Positions 18,200 through 26,498 are shown, numbered from the stretch's first letter. The stretch is 64,000 nt of DNA from Nitratireductor sp. (GCF_017794765.1 NZ_CP051236.1:508672-572671), one strand, 5' to 3'. The notes: a model not told the origin generated them from the letters alone. Numbers and translations: made by a program.

Positions 18200-19048
18200 A
18201 TGACCGCTTTCAGCATGCTTCATCTGTCCGACACACACCTGTCGGCACGGATGGACCATTTTCGACGCAACAACGAACTCATGCTTGAGAAGCTGAAAGA
18301 AGCTGATCACGATCTCATGGTTCATACCGGCGACATCACGCTAGACGGCATTCGCCACGAGGACGACTTCGATTTCTGTCGCTCCTTTTATGAGGGACTG
18401 GAGCGTGACATCCTTTTCCTTCCAGGGAACCACGATGTCGGCGACAACCCGCGACTTTCCAGACCAGCCAGTGAAAACGGCAGCGCGATCGACGGGACAC
18501 GCATGGATCGCTACCTTGCGCACTATGGCGAAGACCGCTGGGTGATCGATCGGGAACGCTGGCGCATTCTGGGCATAAATTCCCTGCTCATCGGCTCCGG
18601 TTTGTCCCGTGAGGCGGAACAGAATGCATGGGTGGAGGAACAGTTGGCGGACCTCGGCGATCGCCATCTGGCAGTGTTTAGCCATCAACCTTTTTTCATC
18701 AACGAGCCGGACCCGCTACAGCTCAGCTACTGGACCGTCGATCCGGAAGGCCGGGAGGGTCTGCGCCTTTTGATGGAACACCCCAGTCTCAGGGTGATTG
18801 CGAGCGGACACCTCCACCAGCAGAGGTCGCGCGAATACGGCCAGACCGGCCTCATCTGGTGCCCGTCAATCGCCTTCACCACCCGTGCGGAACTCGTGCC
18901 CGAGATGGGCGGCCAACGACAGGTCGGCTATCTTGAGCATTCGTTCGAAGACGATGGAAGCGTTGTGACGAAGATGTGCACACATCCCGGGTTCGAAAAC
19001 AGTCATCTCGATGACGTGATCAGGGTCGTCTACCCCTTCGCCGGATAA
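18200..19048 (+). CDS. Calcineurin-like metallophosphoesterase (GpdQ/CpdA-like)
   Basis: Two-metal phosphodiesterase or phosphomonoesterase of 282 residues. All class III signature blocks are present: LHLSDTHL (D11, H13), HTGDITLDG (D45), LPGNHDVGD (N77, H78), FSHQPFF and SGHLHQQ. The nearest described relatives are cyclic-nucleotide and glycerophosphodiester phosphodiesterases. Start ATG 18200 follows AAGGAGA; the open frame upstream lacks family sequence. No signal peptide is seen, so it acts in the cytoplasm, presumably on material brought in by the divergent ABC importer with which it shares the operator at 18108-18148. Confidence 0.87.
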   Translation: MTAFSMLHLSDTHLSARMDHFRRNNELMLEKLKEADHDLMVHTGDITLDGIRHEDDFDFCRSFYEGLERDILFLPGNHDVGDNPRLSRPASENGSAIDGTRMDRYLAHYGEDRWVIDRERWRILGINSLLIGSGLSREAEQNAWVEEQLADLGDRHLAVFSHQPFFINEPDPLQLSYWTVDPEGREGLRLLMEHPSLRVIASGHLHQQRSREYGQTGLIWCPSIAFTTRAELVPEMGGQRQVGYLEHSFEDDGSVVTKMCTHPGFENSHLDDVIRVVYPFAG

Positions 19049-19075
19049 ACGCCCGGCATAGAGATTTCCGCGCGT

Positions 19076-19843
19076 TCAGGCCGGCTGGACGCGCGCTACG
19101 GTCTCGTTCTCCCAGAGTGCTGCGACCGGAACGCTGCCCTGCCCCATCCAGTGCAGACAGGTTACGCTTGCGCTTCCGCTGTCAATCAGACTGTTCTCGT
19201 CACCATACTGGCTTGAATAATCCCGATCTGCCAATGGCTCGATGTCGGCCGATTCTCCATCCTGACGATGAACAATGACGCGCTTTGCGACCTTGTCCCG
19301 CCCGATACGCGCGGCACGCATGGGCGCTGGCAACTGATGCGGGAGATTCACACTCAGCCAGTGCCCTTCATAAGCCCATTCCCTGCGGGTGCGCCAGAAG
19401 CATTGAATACGGTCTGCCAGCCATCGGAGCCCCGCTCCCTCAACCGGCCCGGCGTCCCTCGGCATGGAAAACGCGATGCCCGGGATACCAGCCAGCGATG
19501 CCTCGCGGGCCACAGCCATCGTGCCGGAATAGGCGACATCCTCGGCAACGTTGCGCCCTTCGTTTATTCCCGAAAGGACCAGGTCGGGTGTTTCAGCCCC
19601 GTCGAAAACCCATTGCATGGCTGCAATAACGCAATCGGCAGGGGTTCCTGAACAGGCAAAACGTCGAGGCGAACGACGCTCGATGCGGAAACTGCGACGC
19701 AGCGTGATCGAATGACCATATCCGCTGCGGTTTCCATCGGGAGCAATGGTCCAGACGTCATCGCTCAGCAGGGAGGCCGCACGCTCCAGAACAGCCAGTC
19801 CCGGCGCATCGATACCGTCGTCGTTGGAAATCAATATTCTCAC
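19076..19843 (-). CDS. surE: 5'/3'-nucleotidase SurE
   Basis: Metal-dependent nucleoside monophosphatase of 255 residues, the usual SurE length. The N-terminal ISNDDGIDAPGL carries the metal-binding Asp-Asp pair at residues 8-9, followed by SGYGHSIT and the conserved SGTPADCV and SGINEGRN blocks. It converges on the phosphoesterase gene and is divergent from the SorC-family regulator, sharing a promoter region that contains operator site 2. surE normally sits next to pcm or nlpD/serS; this location in a transport cluster suggests a specialised copy that removes phosphate from an imported nucleotide-like compound. Confidence 0.92.
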   Translation of the reverse strand: MRILISNDDGIDAPGLAVLERAASLLSDDVWTIAPDGNRSGYGHSITLRRSFRIERRSPRRFACSGTPADCVIAAMQWVFDGAETPDLVLSGINEGRNVAEDVAYSGTMAVAREASLAGIPGIAFSMPRDAGPVEGAGLRWLADRIQCFWRTRREWAYEGHWLSVNLPHQLPAPMRAARIGRDKVAKRVIVHRQDGESADIEPLADRDYSSQYGDENSLIDSGSASVTCLHWMGQGSVPVAALWENETVARVQPA

Positions 19844-19929
19844 AGAAGAGCCTCCCGATCATGACATTCGCTCGCTGAAGACCCCGGTCAAAGTGATCCC
19901 CCGTTGCATTCTTCGGAGCGGGTTTAGTG

Positions 19930-19970
19930 CATTTTTGAACATTTCTATTCTTTTACGATGTTTTGTTCAT
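19930..19970. promoter_or_regulatory. Operator-like element, site 2 (probable SorC-family regulator site)
   Basis: TTGAAC (19935-19940), 24 bases, then GTTCAT (19965-19970): the same arm sequences and the same spacing as the element at 18108-18143. The left arm lies in CATTTTTGAACATTT (19930-19944), an exact inverted copy of the 15-mer at 18134-18148, and the next five bases match at four. It sits between surE and the regulator gene, so it could serve autoregulation and surE control. Arms 30 bp apart centre to centre (about three helical turns) would suit a dimer or tetramer binding one DNA face. Confidence 0.75.
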
Positions 19971-20046
19971 TATGAAAAGTCCGATAGTGTGGTATGAAGA
20001 CGCACCATCGCCAGCAGCGCATTCTTCCAGAACGGGCAACAACGTC

Positions 20047-21042
20047 GTGACAGCCAGGAAAAAAACCAAACGGACCAGCTTTCAGGCCAATCAGGAGGAA
20101 CTCAAACTCCGCTGCGCCTGGCTCTACTATGTCGAAGGAATGACTCAGGAACAGGTGGCTCACAATCTGGGCATAAGCCGCCTGAAGGTGCTGCGTCTGC
20201 TCGCAGCCACGCGCGAGGATGGGACTGTCCAGATCATCATCAATTCACAGGCTCAGTCTTCGCTCGCTCTCCAGCGCGCGCTGGAAAAACACCTCGGGCT
20301 GTTCGAAGCGATCGTGGTTCCTTCATCCGATCAAAGTGAATCGACCATTGCCGGCGTGGTTGGATATGCTGCAGCCCGCTTTCTCTCCGAGCAGGTTTCC
20401 GACGGCCTCTCGGTCGGCGTCGGCTGGGGTGGCGCTCTGCAGGCATGTATGCGGGCCCTTACCTGGCACGAAGTCTCGGACATGACTGTTGTGTCATTGC
20501 TTGGCGGCCTGACAAGAGCCTCGGTTCACAACCCGTCCTCGGTCGCCTGGCGCCTGGCCGACTTCTATCAGGCCGAACTCTATCAGATCACCGCCCCCGT
20601 GTTCGTGCCCGACAACAGTCTCGTGACAGCGCTGTGGGATCAGGCCGATTTTCGTGCGCTGCGCGAGCGCGCCCGTTCAGTTGATATTGCTCTTTTCAGC
20701 GTTGGAGACCTGAGCGCGCAGGCATCGATCTTCAGGCGTGGCATCCTCAGCTCCGATGATGCCAAAAGCCTGCGCGATAGCGGTGCGGTGGGAGATGTGC
20801 TCTGCCACTTCATCGACAAGACCGGTGAGGTCATCGATCACCCGGTCAACCGGCGTGTCATGGCAATCAACCCCGCCGACCTGATGCAGGTCCCGAAAGT
20901 CGTGATAGCCTCAGGAGGCGTGAGGAAGGTTCAGGCAATTCGAGCCGGTCTGCTTGCCACTGGTGCGAGGGTGCTTATCACCGATGTTGCTGCGGCTAAT
21001 GCCTTGCTGGAGCTGCCTGCAATTGAAAGAACCAGTTCCTGA
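20047..21042 (+). CDS. SorC/DeoR-type sugar-binding transcriptional regulator
   Basis: Regulator of about 331 residues. An N-terminal helix-turn-helix (WLYYVEGMTQEQVAHNLGISRLKVLRLLAATRE, about residues 25-57) precedes a SorC-type effector domain with YAAARFLSEQVSDGLSVGVGWG and a closing VIASGGVRKVQAIRAGLLATG. GTG 20047 is preferred because an ATG at 19972 directly abuts operator site 2 and lacks room for a ribosome site; neither start has a strong one. SorC proteins sense phosphorylated sugars or sugar alcohols, which fits the phosphoesterase/SurE neighbourhood. It probably controls both divergent promoters in this cluster. Confidence 0.85.
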   Translation: MTARKKTKRTSFQANQEELKLRCAWLYYVEGMTQEQVAHNLGISRLKVLRLLAATREDGTVQIIINSQAQSSLALQRALEKHLGLFEAIVVPSSDQSESTIAGVVGYAAARFLSEQVSDGLSVGVGWGGALQACMRALTWHEVSDMTVVSLLGGLTRASVHNPSSVAWRLADFYQAELYQITAPVFVPDNSLVTALWDQADFRALRERARSVDIALFSVGDLSAQASIFRRGILSSDDAKSLRDSGAVGDVLCHFIDKTGEVIDHPVNRRVMAINPADLMQVPKVVIASGGVRKVQAIRAGLLATGARVLITDVAAANALLELPAIERTSS

Positions 21043-21437
21043 AGCAGCCGGTGCAACATTCCAGTTTGGGCTTATTGTTCTCTCGCTAGTGCAGCATGAT
21101 AAAAAGCCAGCAACCTGAAACAACCACCTCATCCCTATCGTCATGGGAATTTGTCTGAAGCGGTTCGCTTTGCGCAAAGCGGTATCAAACTCGTCTTCGA
21201 TGGCGATGCAGTCGTCCAGGTCGGATTATGCTGAAAAGTCGCCCTGCCGGCCGTACCGAGCGGAGAAACTCTACGCGGCAGGCGCGTCTTCTTCCTTCAA
21301 CGAAAGGACATCAAGCATCAGCTCTGGTGCCACGCCAAGCCCCCAAAGAGCTGTCTGGCCTGCTGCCAGAGTAGCGTTCAACCCTTTCACGCACTGTGCG
21401 GTCGCTTTTCCAACGCATCCGGCTAGGCTACCGCAGT
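21043..21437. other. Non-coding stretch with palindrome and possible gene remnant
   Basis: This 395-base gap separates the SorC regulator from the end of the TRAP operon. It contains a perfect 16-bp palindrome CGCTTTGCGCAAAGCG at 21166-21181. On the minus strand, directly after the ornithine-cyclodeaminase-family stop, an open frame of about 56 codons ends at 21271 (LNATLAAGQTALWGLGVAPE ... KEEDAPAA). It has protein-like composition but no start signal. It may be the C-terminal remnant of a decayed gene; I cannot name it. Confidence 0.4.
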
Positions 21438-22373
21438 TCAGCCCGCTCTTTCCGCAAGAAGTCTGGCCGTGAACAGGTCCAGATGAGCACCGCCCACATT
21501 CTTGCACACTGTGATGTCTTCCTCAGATCGCCTACCCGATTTCACACCAGAGCACAGTTCAAAGAAATCGGCCTGCACGTCCTCCCAGTCGATCACGCCG
21601 TCGCGGACCGGACGGGCGAGGTCGCCCGCGCCCTCCATACCTTGCCGTGTATCGACGAAGATGGAGCCGCGCTTCATGGCCTCGTCATCGGCTTCGCGCA
21701 TGTGCGGCAGATAGGCGCCCACAAGATCCAGATGAGCGCCGGGTTTGAGCAAACGTCCCTTCACCAGCGGCTCCTCGGCCATGGTCACACAGGAGATGAT
21801 GTCCGCCTGGCCGACAGCCTCATCAATGTTTTCGACAGCCTGCGCGGTTACTGGGCCTTCAATCGATGAAGCAAGGGCCCTCGCCCGATCATGCGTGCGG
21901 TTCCAGATCAGGACGCGCTGTATGCCGGGCCGGGCAGCACGGTGGGCAGCGACCATATGCGGCGCAAGGCCGCCCGCCCCAACGATCAGCAGCGTTTCAG
22001 CATCCTGTCTTGCCAGAAGCCGTGCGCCCAAGGCTGAATCGGCGGCTGTCTTGCGAAAAGTCATGGCCTCGCCATCTGCAGCCAGAAGGGGCGTGCCCGT
22101 CCGGGCATCGAACACGCATACGAGGCCCTGCACCGAGGCCTGCGGCGGCGTGAGGGACAGGTTCTGAGGGAAGACCCCGACCGTTTTGACAGCGATGATG
22201 TCCTTCTGGCGCCAGCCAACGAGCGTCACGAACTTGTTTGACCCGCCCCCTGGCTCATCCGCAATCAGGTTGGCCGTCTCCGGCATAACCCCGTGATGGG
22301 CCTGTTCGAGCGCGTCGATCAGCGAGGCATAGTCAAGAGTTTCGTGCACGGTTTGAGCATCGATATAACGCAT
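21438..22373 (-). CDS. Ornithine cyclodeaminase / mu-crystallin family protein (second copy)
   Basis: NAD(P)-dependent enzyme of 311 residues, last intact gene of the TRAP operon. Start ATG 22373 (MRYIDAQTVHETLDY) matches the other family member at 5348; 43 upstream codons of the open frame belong to the dctM shadow. The Rossmann loop is IVGAGGLAPHMVAAHRAARP, and FRKTAADSALGARLL and DLVGAYLPHMREADDEAM mirror the other copy. It starts 8 bases after the TRAP large-permease stop. Within a fructosamine-type operon it may oxidise, reduce or cyclise the amino-acid part released by the deglycase. The role is inference. Confidence 0.83.
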   Translation of the reverse strand: MRYIDAQTVHETLDYASLIDALEQAHHGVMPETANLIADEPGGGSNKFVTLVGWRQKDIIAVKTVGVFPQNLSLTPPQASVQGLVCVFDARTGTPLLAADGEAMTFRKTAADSALGARLLARQDAETLLIVGAGGLAPHMVAAHRAARPGIQRVLIWNRTHDRARALASSIEGPVTAQAVENIDEAVGQADIISCVTMAEEPLVKGRLLKPGAHLDLVGAYLPHMREADDEAMKRGSIFVDTRQGMEGAGDLARPVRDGVIDWEDVQADFFELCSGVKSGRRSEEDITVCKNVGGAHLDLFTARLLAERAG

Positions 22374-22381
22374 GAATGGTC

Positions 22382-23656
22382 TCAGAAAAGAAGATTGGGC
22401 AGAGCGGTGACCAGCGGTGGGAAGAAGGCCAGCAGAAGAAGGACCGCCACCAACGCCGCCAGGAAGGGCAACGCCTCGCGGGTGTATTCCTCCACCGAGC
22501 ATCGGGTGATGGCGCAGACGGTGTAAAGCACCGTTCCCACCGGCGGCGTCAGCGAGCCGATGGTGGTGTTCAAGACGAGAAGAACGCCGAAATGGACGGG
22601 ATCAATCCCGAGCAGGCGCGTGACCTCCAGAAGCAATGGCGCAAGGATTACAAGCAAAGCCAGCCCTTCCAGAACGGTTCCAAGGGCAAGCAGCCCCAGC
22701 ATGATGATCAGAAGAACCACATGCGGATTGTCGGAAATGACAAGCAGTGCCCCGACAATCTGCTGAGGAATCTGCTCCAGTGCGAGGATCATTGAAAAGA
22801 CACTGGCAGAGGCGACGATGAACAGGACGCTCGCAGTGGTGTGAGCGGATTCACGCAGAAGAGCGTATGTGTCGCCAATGCCGATTCCGCGATAGATGAC
22901 GAGGCCGACCGCGAATGCATAGATTGCGGCAATAGCACCAAGCTCTGTGGGGGTGAACCAGCCCGTGCGCAGCCCGAAGATGAGCATGACAGGCATGGCC
23001 AGCGCCCAAAGTGCGGCGCGCCCCCGACTGAAAACCTCGGTGGCCGGCGCTCTTTTCTCGCGTTCCGGCCGATATCCGCGCCGCTTGGCTATGAGCCTCA
23101 CCGTCAGCAACAATGCGCCCGTGATCAGGAAGGCGGGGACGACTCCGCCGAGGAAAAGCCGCCCAATCGAGGTGTTGGTGAGCAGGCCATAGATGATGAG
23201 GCCGATGCTTGGCGGCATGATCGGCGCTATGGCGCCGGACGCCGCGCTGATGACGGAGGCAAATCCGTTGGAGTATCCCTTGTCTCGCATGATCGGGGCG
23301 ATGGTGCGCGCATCAATGGCTGCGTCGGCATTGGACGATCCCGACATTGCGCCCAGAAACAGCGAGTTCATCACCGCCACCTGCGCCAAACCGCCCCACC
23401 AATGCCCCACCAGAGCATTGGCAAAACCGTAGAGGCGCTCTGCAATGCCGCCGCGCGCCATGGCGGCCCCTGCGACCACGAAAAAGGGAACGGCGAGAAG
23501 CGGAAAGGATTCCAGCGCCGACGACATGCGTTGAGCCACAATGCTGGCCATCATCGGGTTCACGGCGAAATAGGCGACCGATGTTCCAAGCAGAACAAAG
23601 GCGATCGGCGTTCCGAGAACAAGAAGCAACAGGAAAACAATTGCGATAAGGGTCAA
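22382..23656 (-). CDS. dctM: TRAP transporter large permease (DctM)
   Basis: Twelve-segment inner-membrane subunit of 424 residues that drives Na+- or H+-coupled uptake. DctM-type blocks visible are LGTPIAFVLLGTSVAYF, MSGSSNADAAIDARTIAPIM, SAASGAIAPIMPPSIGLIIYG and TPPVGTVLYTVCAI. Translation begins at TTG 23656, which overlaps the TGA of the small permease; GGGAGGA is about 6 bases upstream. ATG-initiated extensions fall inside dctQ in another frame. Works with the small permease and the binding protein encoded just upstream. Confidence 0.9.
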   Translation of the reverse strand: MTLIAIVFLLLLVLGTPIAFVLLGTSVAYFAVNPMMASIVAQRMSSALESFPLLAVPFFVVAGAAMARGGIAERLYGFANALVGHWWGGLAQVAVMNSLFLGAMSGSSNADAAIDARTIAPIMRDKGYSNGFASVISAASGAIAPIMPPSIGLIIYGLLTNTSIGRLFLGGVVPAFLITGALLLTVRLIAKRRGYRPEREKRAPATEVFSRGRAALWALAMPVMLIFGLRTGWFTPTELGAIAAIYAFAVGLVIYRGIGIGDTYALLRESAHTTASVLFIVASASVFSMILALEQIPQQIVGALLVISDNPHVVLLIIMLGLLALGTVLEGLALLVILAPLLLEVTRLLGIDPVHFGVLLVLNTTIGSLTPPVGTVLYTVCAITRCSVEEYTREALPFLAALVAVLLLLAFFPPLVTALPNLLF

Positions 23657-24135
23657 GGCCGATCCTCCCGGCCCGCTTTCAAGCGTCCCCATGCCTGCGT
23701 GATCTGAACGAGGATCAGCACCGCCATCGCAGCCAGAAGCCCCGCCGATACGATCCATTTTGGCCAGCCAAGTGCGAGGAAGCGTGTGAAGCGCGCTGTG
23801 GCGATCTGTGCCAGAGCCGCGTCAATCACTGCGAGCGCAATGGCAATGACGATGGCATGGACCAGCAACTGCACCGCAAGGCGCCAACGGGGTGGAAGCC
23901 GATTGGAGAAAAAGCTCACGCCAAAAAGCTGGCCATTGAGCGCCGCTCCGACGACGCCGAACCACACGACACCCACAAAGGCCACCAGCGCAAGATCATG
24001 CGCCGCATGAAAGGTGATCCCAAACAGGCCGCGCGCGAGGACATTGGCACTAACGACCATCAGAACCACGCCCAACAGGATGGCCGGGATCACCGACCCG
24101 ACAACGGAAAAGAACCTGTGCAGCACTCTCCTCAC
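23653..24135 (-). CDS. dctQ: TRAP transporter small permease (DctQ)
   Basis: Inner-membrane protein of 160 residues with four hydrophobic segments, typical of DctQ. The start is GTG 24135 (MRRVLHRFF) with GGGAGGA just upstream. Recognisable family features are the VVSANVLARGLFGITFHAAHDL segment and WFGVVGAALNGQLFGVSFF. It ends in a 4-base overlap with dctM, and the two permeases should be translationally coupled. Confidence 0.87.
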   Translation of the reverse strand: MRRVLHRFFSVVGSVIPAILLGVVLMVVSANVLARGLFGITFHAAHDLALVAFVGVVWFGVVGAALNGQLFGVSFFSNRLPPRWRLAVQLLVHAIVIAIALAVIDAALAQIATARFTRFLALGWPKWIVSAGLLAAMAVLILVQITQAWGRLKAGREDRP

Positions 24136-24283
24136 CTTTCCTCCCGGGGTCCCCGCGCCCGATTTTCCATGTTTTCAGGTTGAGACACCGGCGGCGATGA
24201 CCTCTGTGGGAGGACACCGCCGCCGGTCAATACGGGCCGATGGCAATCACGAATTGCCCCAACACGCCACCGACCCCTACAGG

Positions 24284-25297
24284 TTACTGTCCGGTGGCGG
24301 CCGCACGAACCTTTTCGTAAAGCCCTTCGGGCCATTGCGGAAAGCTATTGTAGAAGCCGGCAGTAGCGCTTCGGTAGGCGTCGATATCGGCGTCGTGGAA
24401 CGTTACGCCAGCCGCTTCAAACTCCTTGCGTATCTCCGCCGCCTTCTCTTCCGATAGAGCTGTCAACTCGCGTCCGCCCTGACGGAACTCCTCGATGAGG
24501 ATCGCGCGATCCTCATCGCTTATCGACTGATAGGCAGCCTCACTCATGACCCATCCGGTGAAAAGGTTGAAGTGACTCGTCAAGGTCAGATGCTTCGCCG
24601 GCTCATACCAGCGGCTCGCGCGCAGGCCCGTCAGTGGTGCCTCGGCTGCTGTCACCACGCCCTGCGACAGGGCGGAGTAAACTTCCGCCGCCTCAACCGT
24701 GGTCGCAATGACCTCAAGCGGCTCGAATGTCTTCAGCCATGTTTCCACCGGGGGCACGCGCATCCGCACCCCCTTCAGATCCGTCGGCTCGGTATAGGGT
24801 GCATCACCGATCATATGCCGCGGCCCATCGAACCAGTTGATCGCCAGGACCCTGATTGCCGCCTTTTGCGCCAGTTGGTCGTAGTAGCCCTGCATCAGGT
24901 CCGAATTGGCGAGGCGCTCGCCCTGTTCACTGTCATCAATGATGAACGGCCCCTCCACCACAGACAGTTCCGGCACGCCGAACGTGGCCATGAACGAGGC
25001 AGAAGTGAAAGTGATGATCGGCTGCCCCTGGCTGGCTTGCTCCAGTGAATCACTGGTCGAGCCAAGCTGTCCCGATGGAAAAAGCTGGAAGGCGACCCGT
25101 CCCTCGGTGCGCTCGGTGATGCGTTCGGCCACCTTTTCCACCATGATGACCGAATCCGCCGTAGGGGGATTGACCGAGGCGATGCGCAAGGTCACCGGCT
25201 CGGCGTGGGCAGCAGACAATGCCGCCATCGCCACGGCACCTGCAATACCGCCCAGTAGGCTTCGACGTTTGATCAAGTTCATGTTTAGGTTCCCCAT
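24284..25297 (-). CDS. dctP: TRAP transporter substrate-binding protein (DctP)
   Basis: Periplasmic binding protein of 337 residues. Start ATG 25297 follows GGAGGAG; 27 further codons upstream are not needed. The signal region is LIKRRSLLGGIAGAVAMAALSAAHAE, Tat-like (RR) with cleavage after AHA. The mature chain has the DctP landmarks VEKVAERITERTEGRVAFQLFPSGQLGS and a central LKGVRMRVPP, where the arginine normally contacts a ligand carboxylate. A carboxylate-bearing ligand suits an Amadori compound (fructosyl amino acid). Transcribed between the SIS gene and the permease genes. Confidence 0.9.
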   Translation of the reverse strand: MGNLNMNLIKRRSLLGGIAGAVAMAALSAAHAEPVTLRIASVNPPTADSVIMVEKVAERITERTEGRVAFQLFPSGQLGSTSDSLEQASQGQPIITFTSASFMATFGVPELSVVEGPFIIDDSEQGERLANSDLMQGYYDQLAQKAAIRVLAINWFDGPRHMIGDAPYTEPTDLKGVRMRVPPVETWLKTFEPLEVIATTVEAAEVYSALSQGVVTAAEAPLTGLRASRWYEPAKHLTLTSHFNLFTGWVMSEAAYQSISDEDRAILIEEFRQGGRELTALSEEKAAEIRKEFEAAGVTFHDADIDAYRSATAGFYNSFPQWPEGLYEKVRAAATGQ

Positions 25298-25396
25298 GAT
25301 TGCTCCTCCGTTATGGCGTGCCCATCTGAGATGATGAGCGCCTTCTCCCTGTGTTTGCGGCGGCAATGTTTCCACCACCGCTCCCAGATTTTCTCC

Positions 25397-26398
25397 TCAG
25401 TAGTCGTGGATTTTCTTCATGTAGCGCCGTGCTTCGAGCATGGTGTGATTACGGCGCTGCGCGAGCTTGTATGCGAACCCCCAAAGGGCATCGAAGAAGA
25501 TCAGGGGCACAAGATAGCCCTGGAAAGCCTCATCGATCCCACTCAGATCTAGCTCGGCTGCATCCAGAACCATGATCCTGTCGCGATCACCGAACCGGTA
25601 GAGAAAATCGCGTGTACGCTCTTCGATGCGTCGCGTCTCATCCATCCCGACGAGGAGAATGGCGTTCGTGCTTTCGTCAACCACCTCGAACGGCCCGTGA
25701 AAAAATTCATTGGCGTGAATGGCCTGTGAGTTGATCCACTGCATTTCCATCAACACGCAGATGGCGAAAGAATAAGCGGCCCCATAGCCGGCACCGCTGG
25801 CTGCGGTGTAAATGACCGAACTGTCCTTGAAGCGGTCCGCATATACCTCGAAGCGATCTTCATAGACGGCTTTCGCCTGTTCGATCGCCGATTGCAGATT
25901 GCCGAGGCTGGACAGAAGGGTGGAAACGACATCGCGTCCTTCCCGCTGGCGCAAAAGGCCAGCCAGGAGCATATAGAGAATCGCATAGTTGCTGTCTGCC
26001 GGGTCGATCGGGACGCCCGTCGTGTAGGGTGCATCATAGCGCACCACATGTTCTGCCGCTTCGGCCAAAGGCGATTGAGGATCAAGGGTCATCGCCACGG
26101 TAATCGCGCCGTTCTCACGCGCAAACCTCGCAGCATTCGCTGTTTCACGCGTCGTGCCGGTCTGCGAACAGAGGATCACAAGCGCCTTCTCGCCCAGATG
26201 ACGGGGGTGGCGGCAGATGAATTCGTCCGCATTGTACAGGTCGGACGTGATTGTCTCGAAGTGTCGATCGATAAAATACTTTCCCGGGTACATGATCGAC
26301 AGAGATCCACCGCAGGCAACCAAAAACACGTGGGTGATCTCGCGCTGTCCGATAGCCTCGAGGGCCGCCTGCACATCCGGGCTCAATTCACGCTTCAT
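25397..26398 (-). CDS. SIS-domain protein, fructosamine-6-phosphate deglycase (FrlB-like)
   Basis: Sugar isomerase (SIS) protein of 333 residues with two SIS domains (about 30-165 and 200-320). It resembles FrlB: FLVACGGSLSIMYPGKYF, LCSQTGTTRETANAARFA, and near residue 225 NEFFHGPFEVVDES, where FrlB-type enzymes have the catalytic glutamate (E-F-x-H-G-P). FrlB splits 6-phosphofructosyl amino acids to glucose-6-phosphate and free amino acid. Start ATG 26398 has GAGG upstream. It is first in the TRAP operon and divergent from an FrlD-like kinase that would supply its substrate. Family firm, substrate class probable. Confidence 0.83.
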   Translation of the reverse strand: MKRELSPDVQAALEAIGQREITHVFLVACGGSLSIMYPGKYFIDRHFETITSDLYNADEFICRHPRHLGEKALVILCSQTGTTRETANAARFARENGAITVAMTLDPQSPLAEAAEHVVRYDAPYTTGVPIDPADSNYAILYMLLAGLLRQREGRDVVSTLLSSLGNLQSAIEQAKAVYEDRFEVYADRFKDSSVIYTAASGAGYGAAYSFAICVLMEMQWINSQAIHANEFFHGPFEVVDESTNAILLVGMDETRRIEERTRDFLYRFGDRDRIMVLDAAELDLSGIDEAFQGYLVPLIFFDALWGFAYKLAQRRNHTMLEARRYMKKIHDY

Positions 26399-26454
26399 AC
26401 CAAATCCTCTGTACAGCCTCCCCTCGACGGAGACCTTGTTGACACCATGAGACC

Positions 26455-26483
26455 ATTGTGGGAACGTTCTCACATCTTGTCAA
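26455..26483 (-). promoter_or_regulatory. Promoter of the deglycase/TRAP operon with embedded LacI-type operator
   Basis: Reading the minus strand: -35 TTGACA (26478-26483), a 17-base spacer, then -10 CACAAT (26455-26460). The spacer carries TGTGGGAAC|GTTCTCACA (26457-26474), an 18-bp palindrome with central CG and one mismatched pair, the usual form of LacI-family operators. Its position within the divergent region between the FrlB-like and FrlD-like genes means one bound repressor could silence both directions. The LacI-family gene at 27334-28437 is the obvious candidate regulator. Confidence 0.75.
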
Positions 26484-26498
26484 TCGGAATAGAGAAAA

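Noticed and set aside
21166..21181. Terminator of the SorC gene or TRAP operon
   Set aside because: The 16-bp palindrome has no loop and no T-tract on either strand, so it does not resemble an intrinsic terminator.
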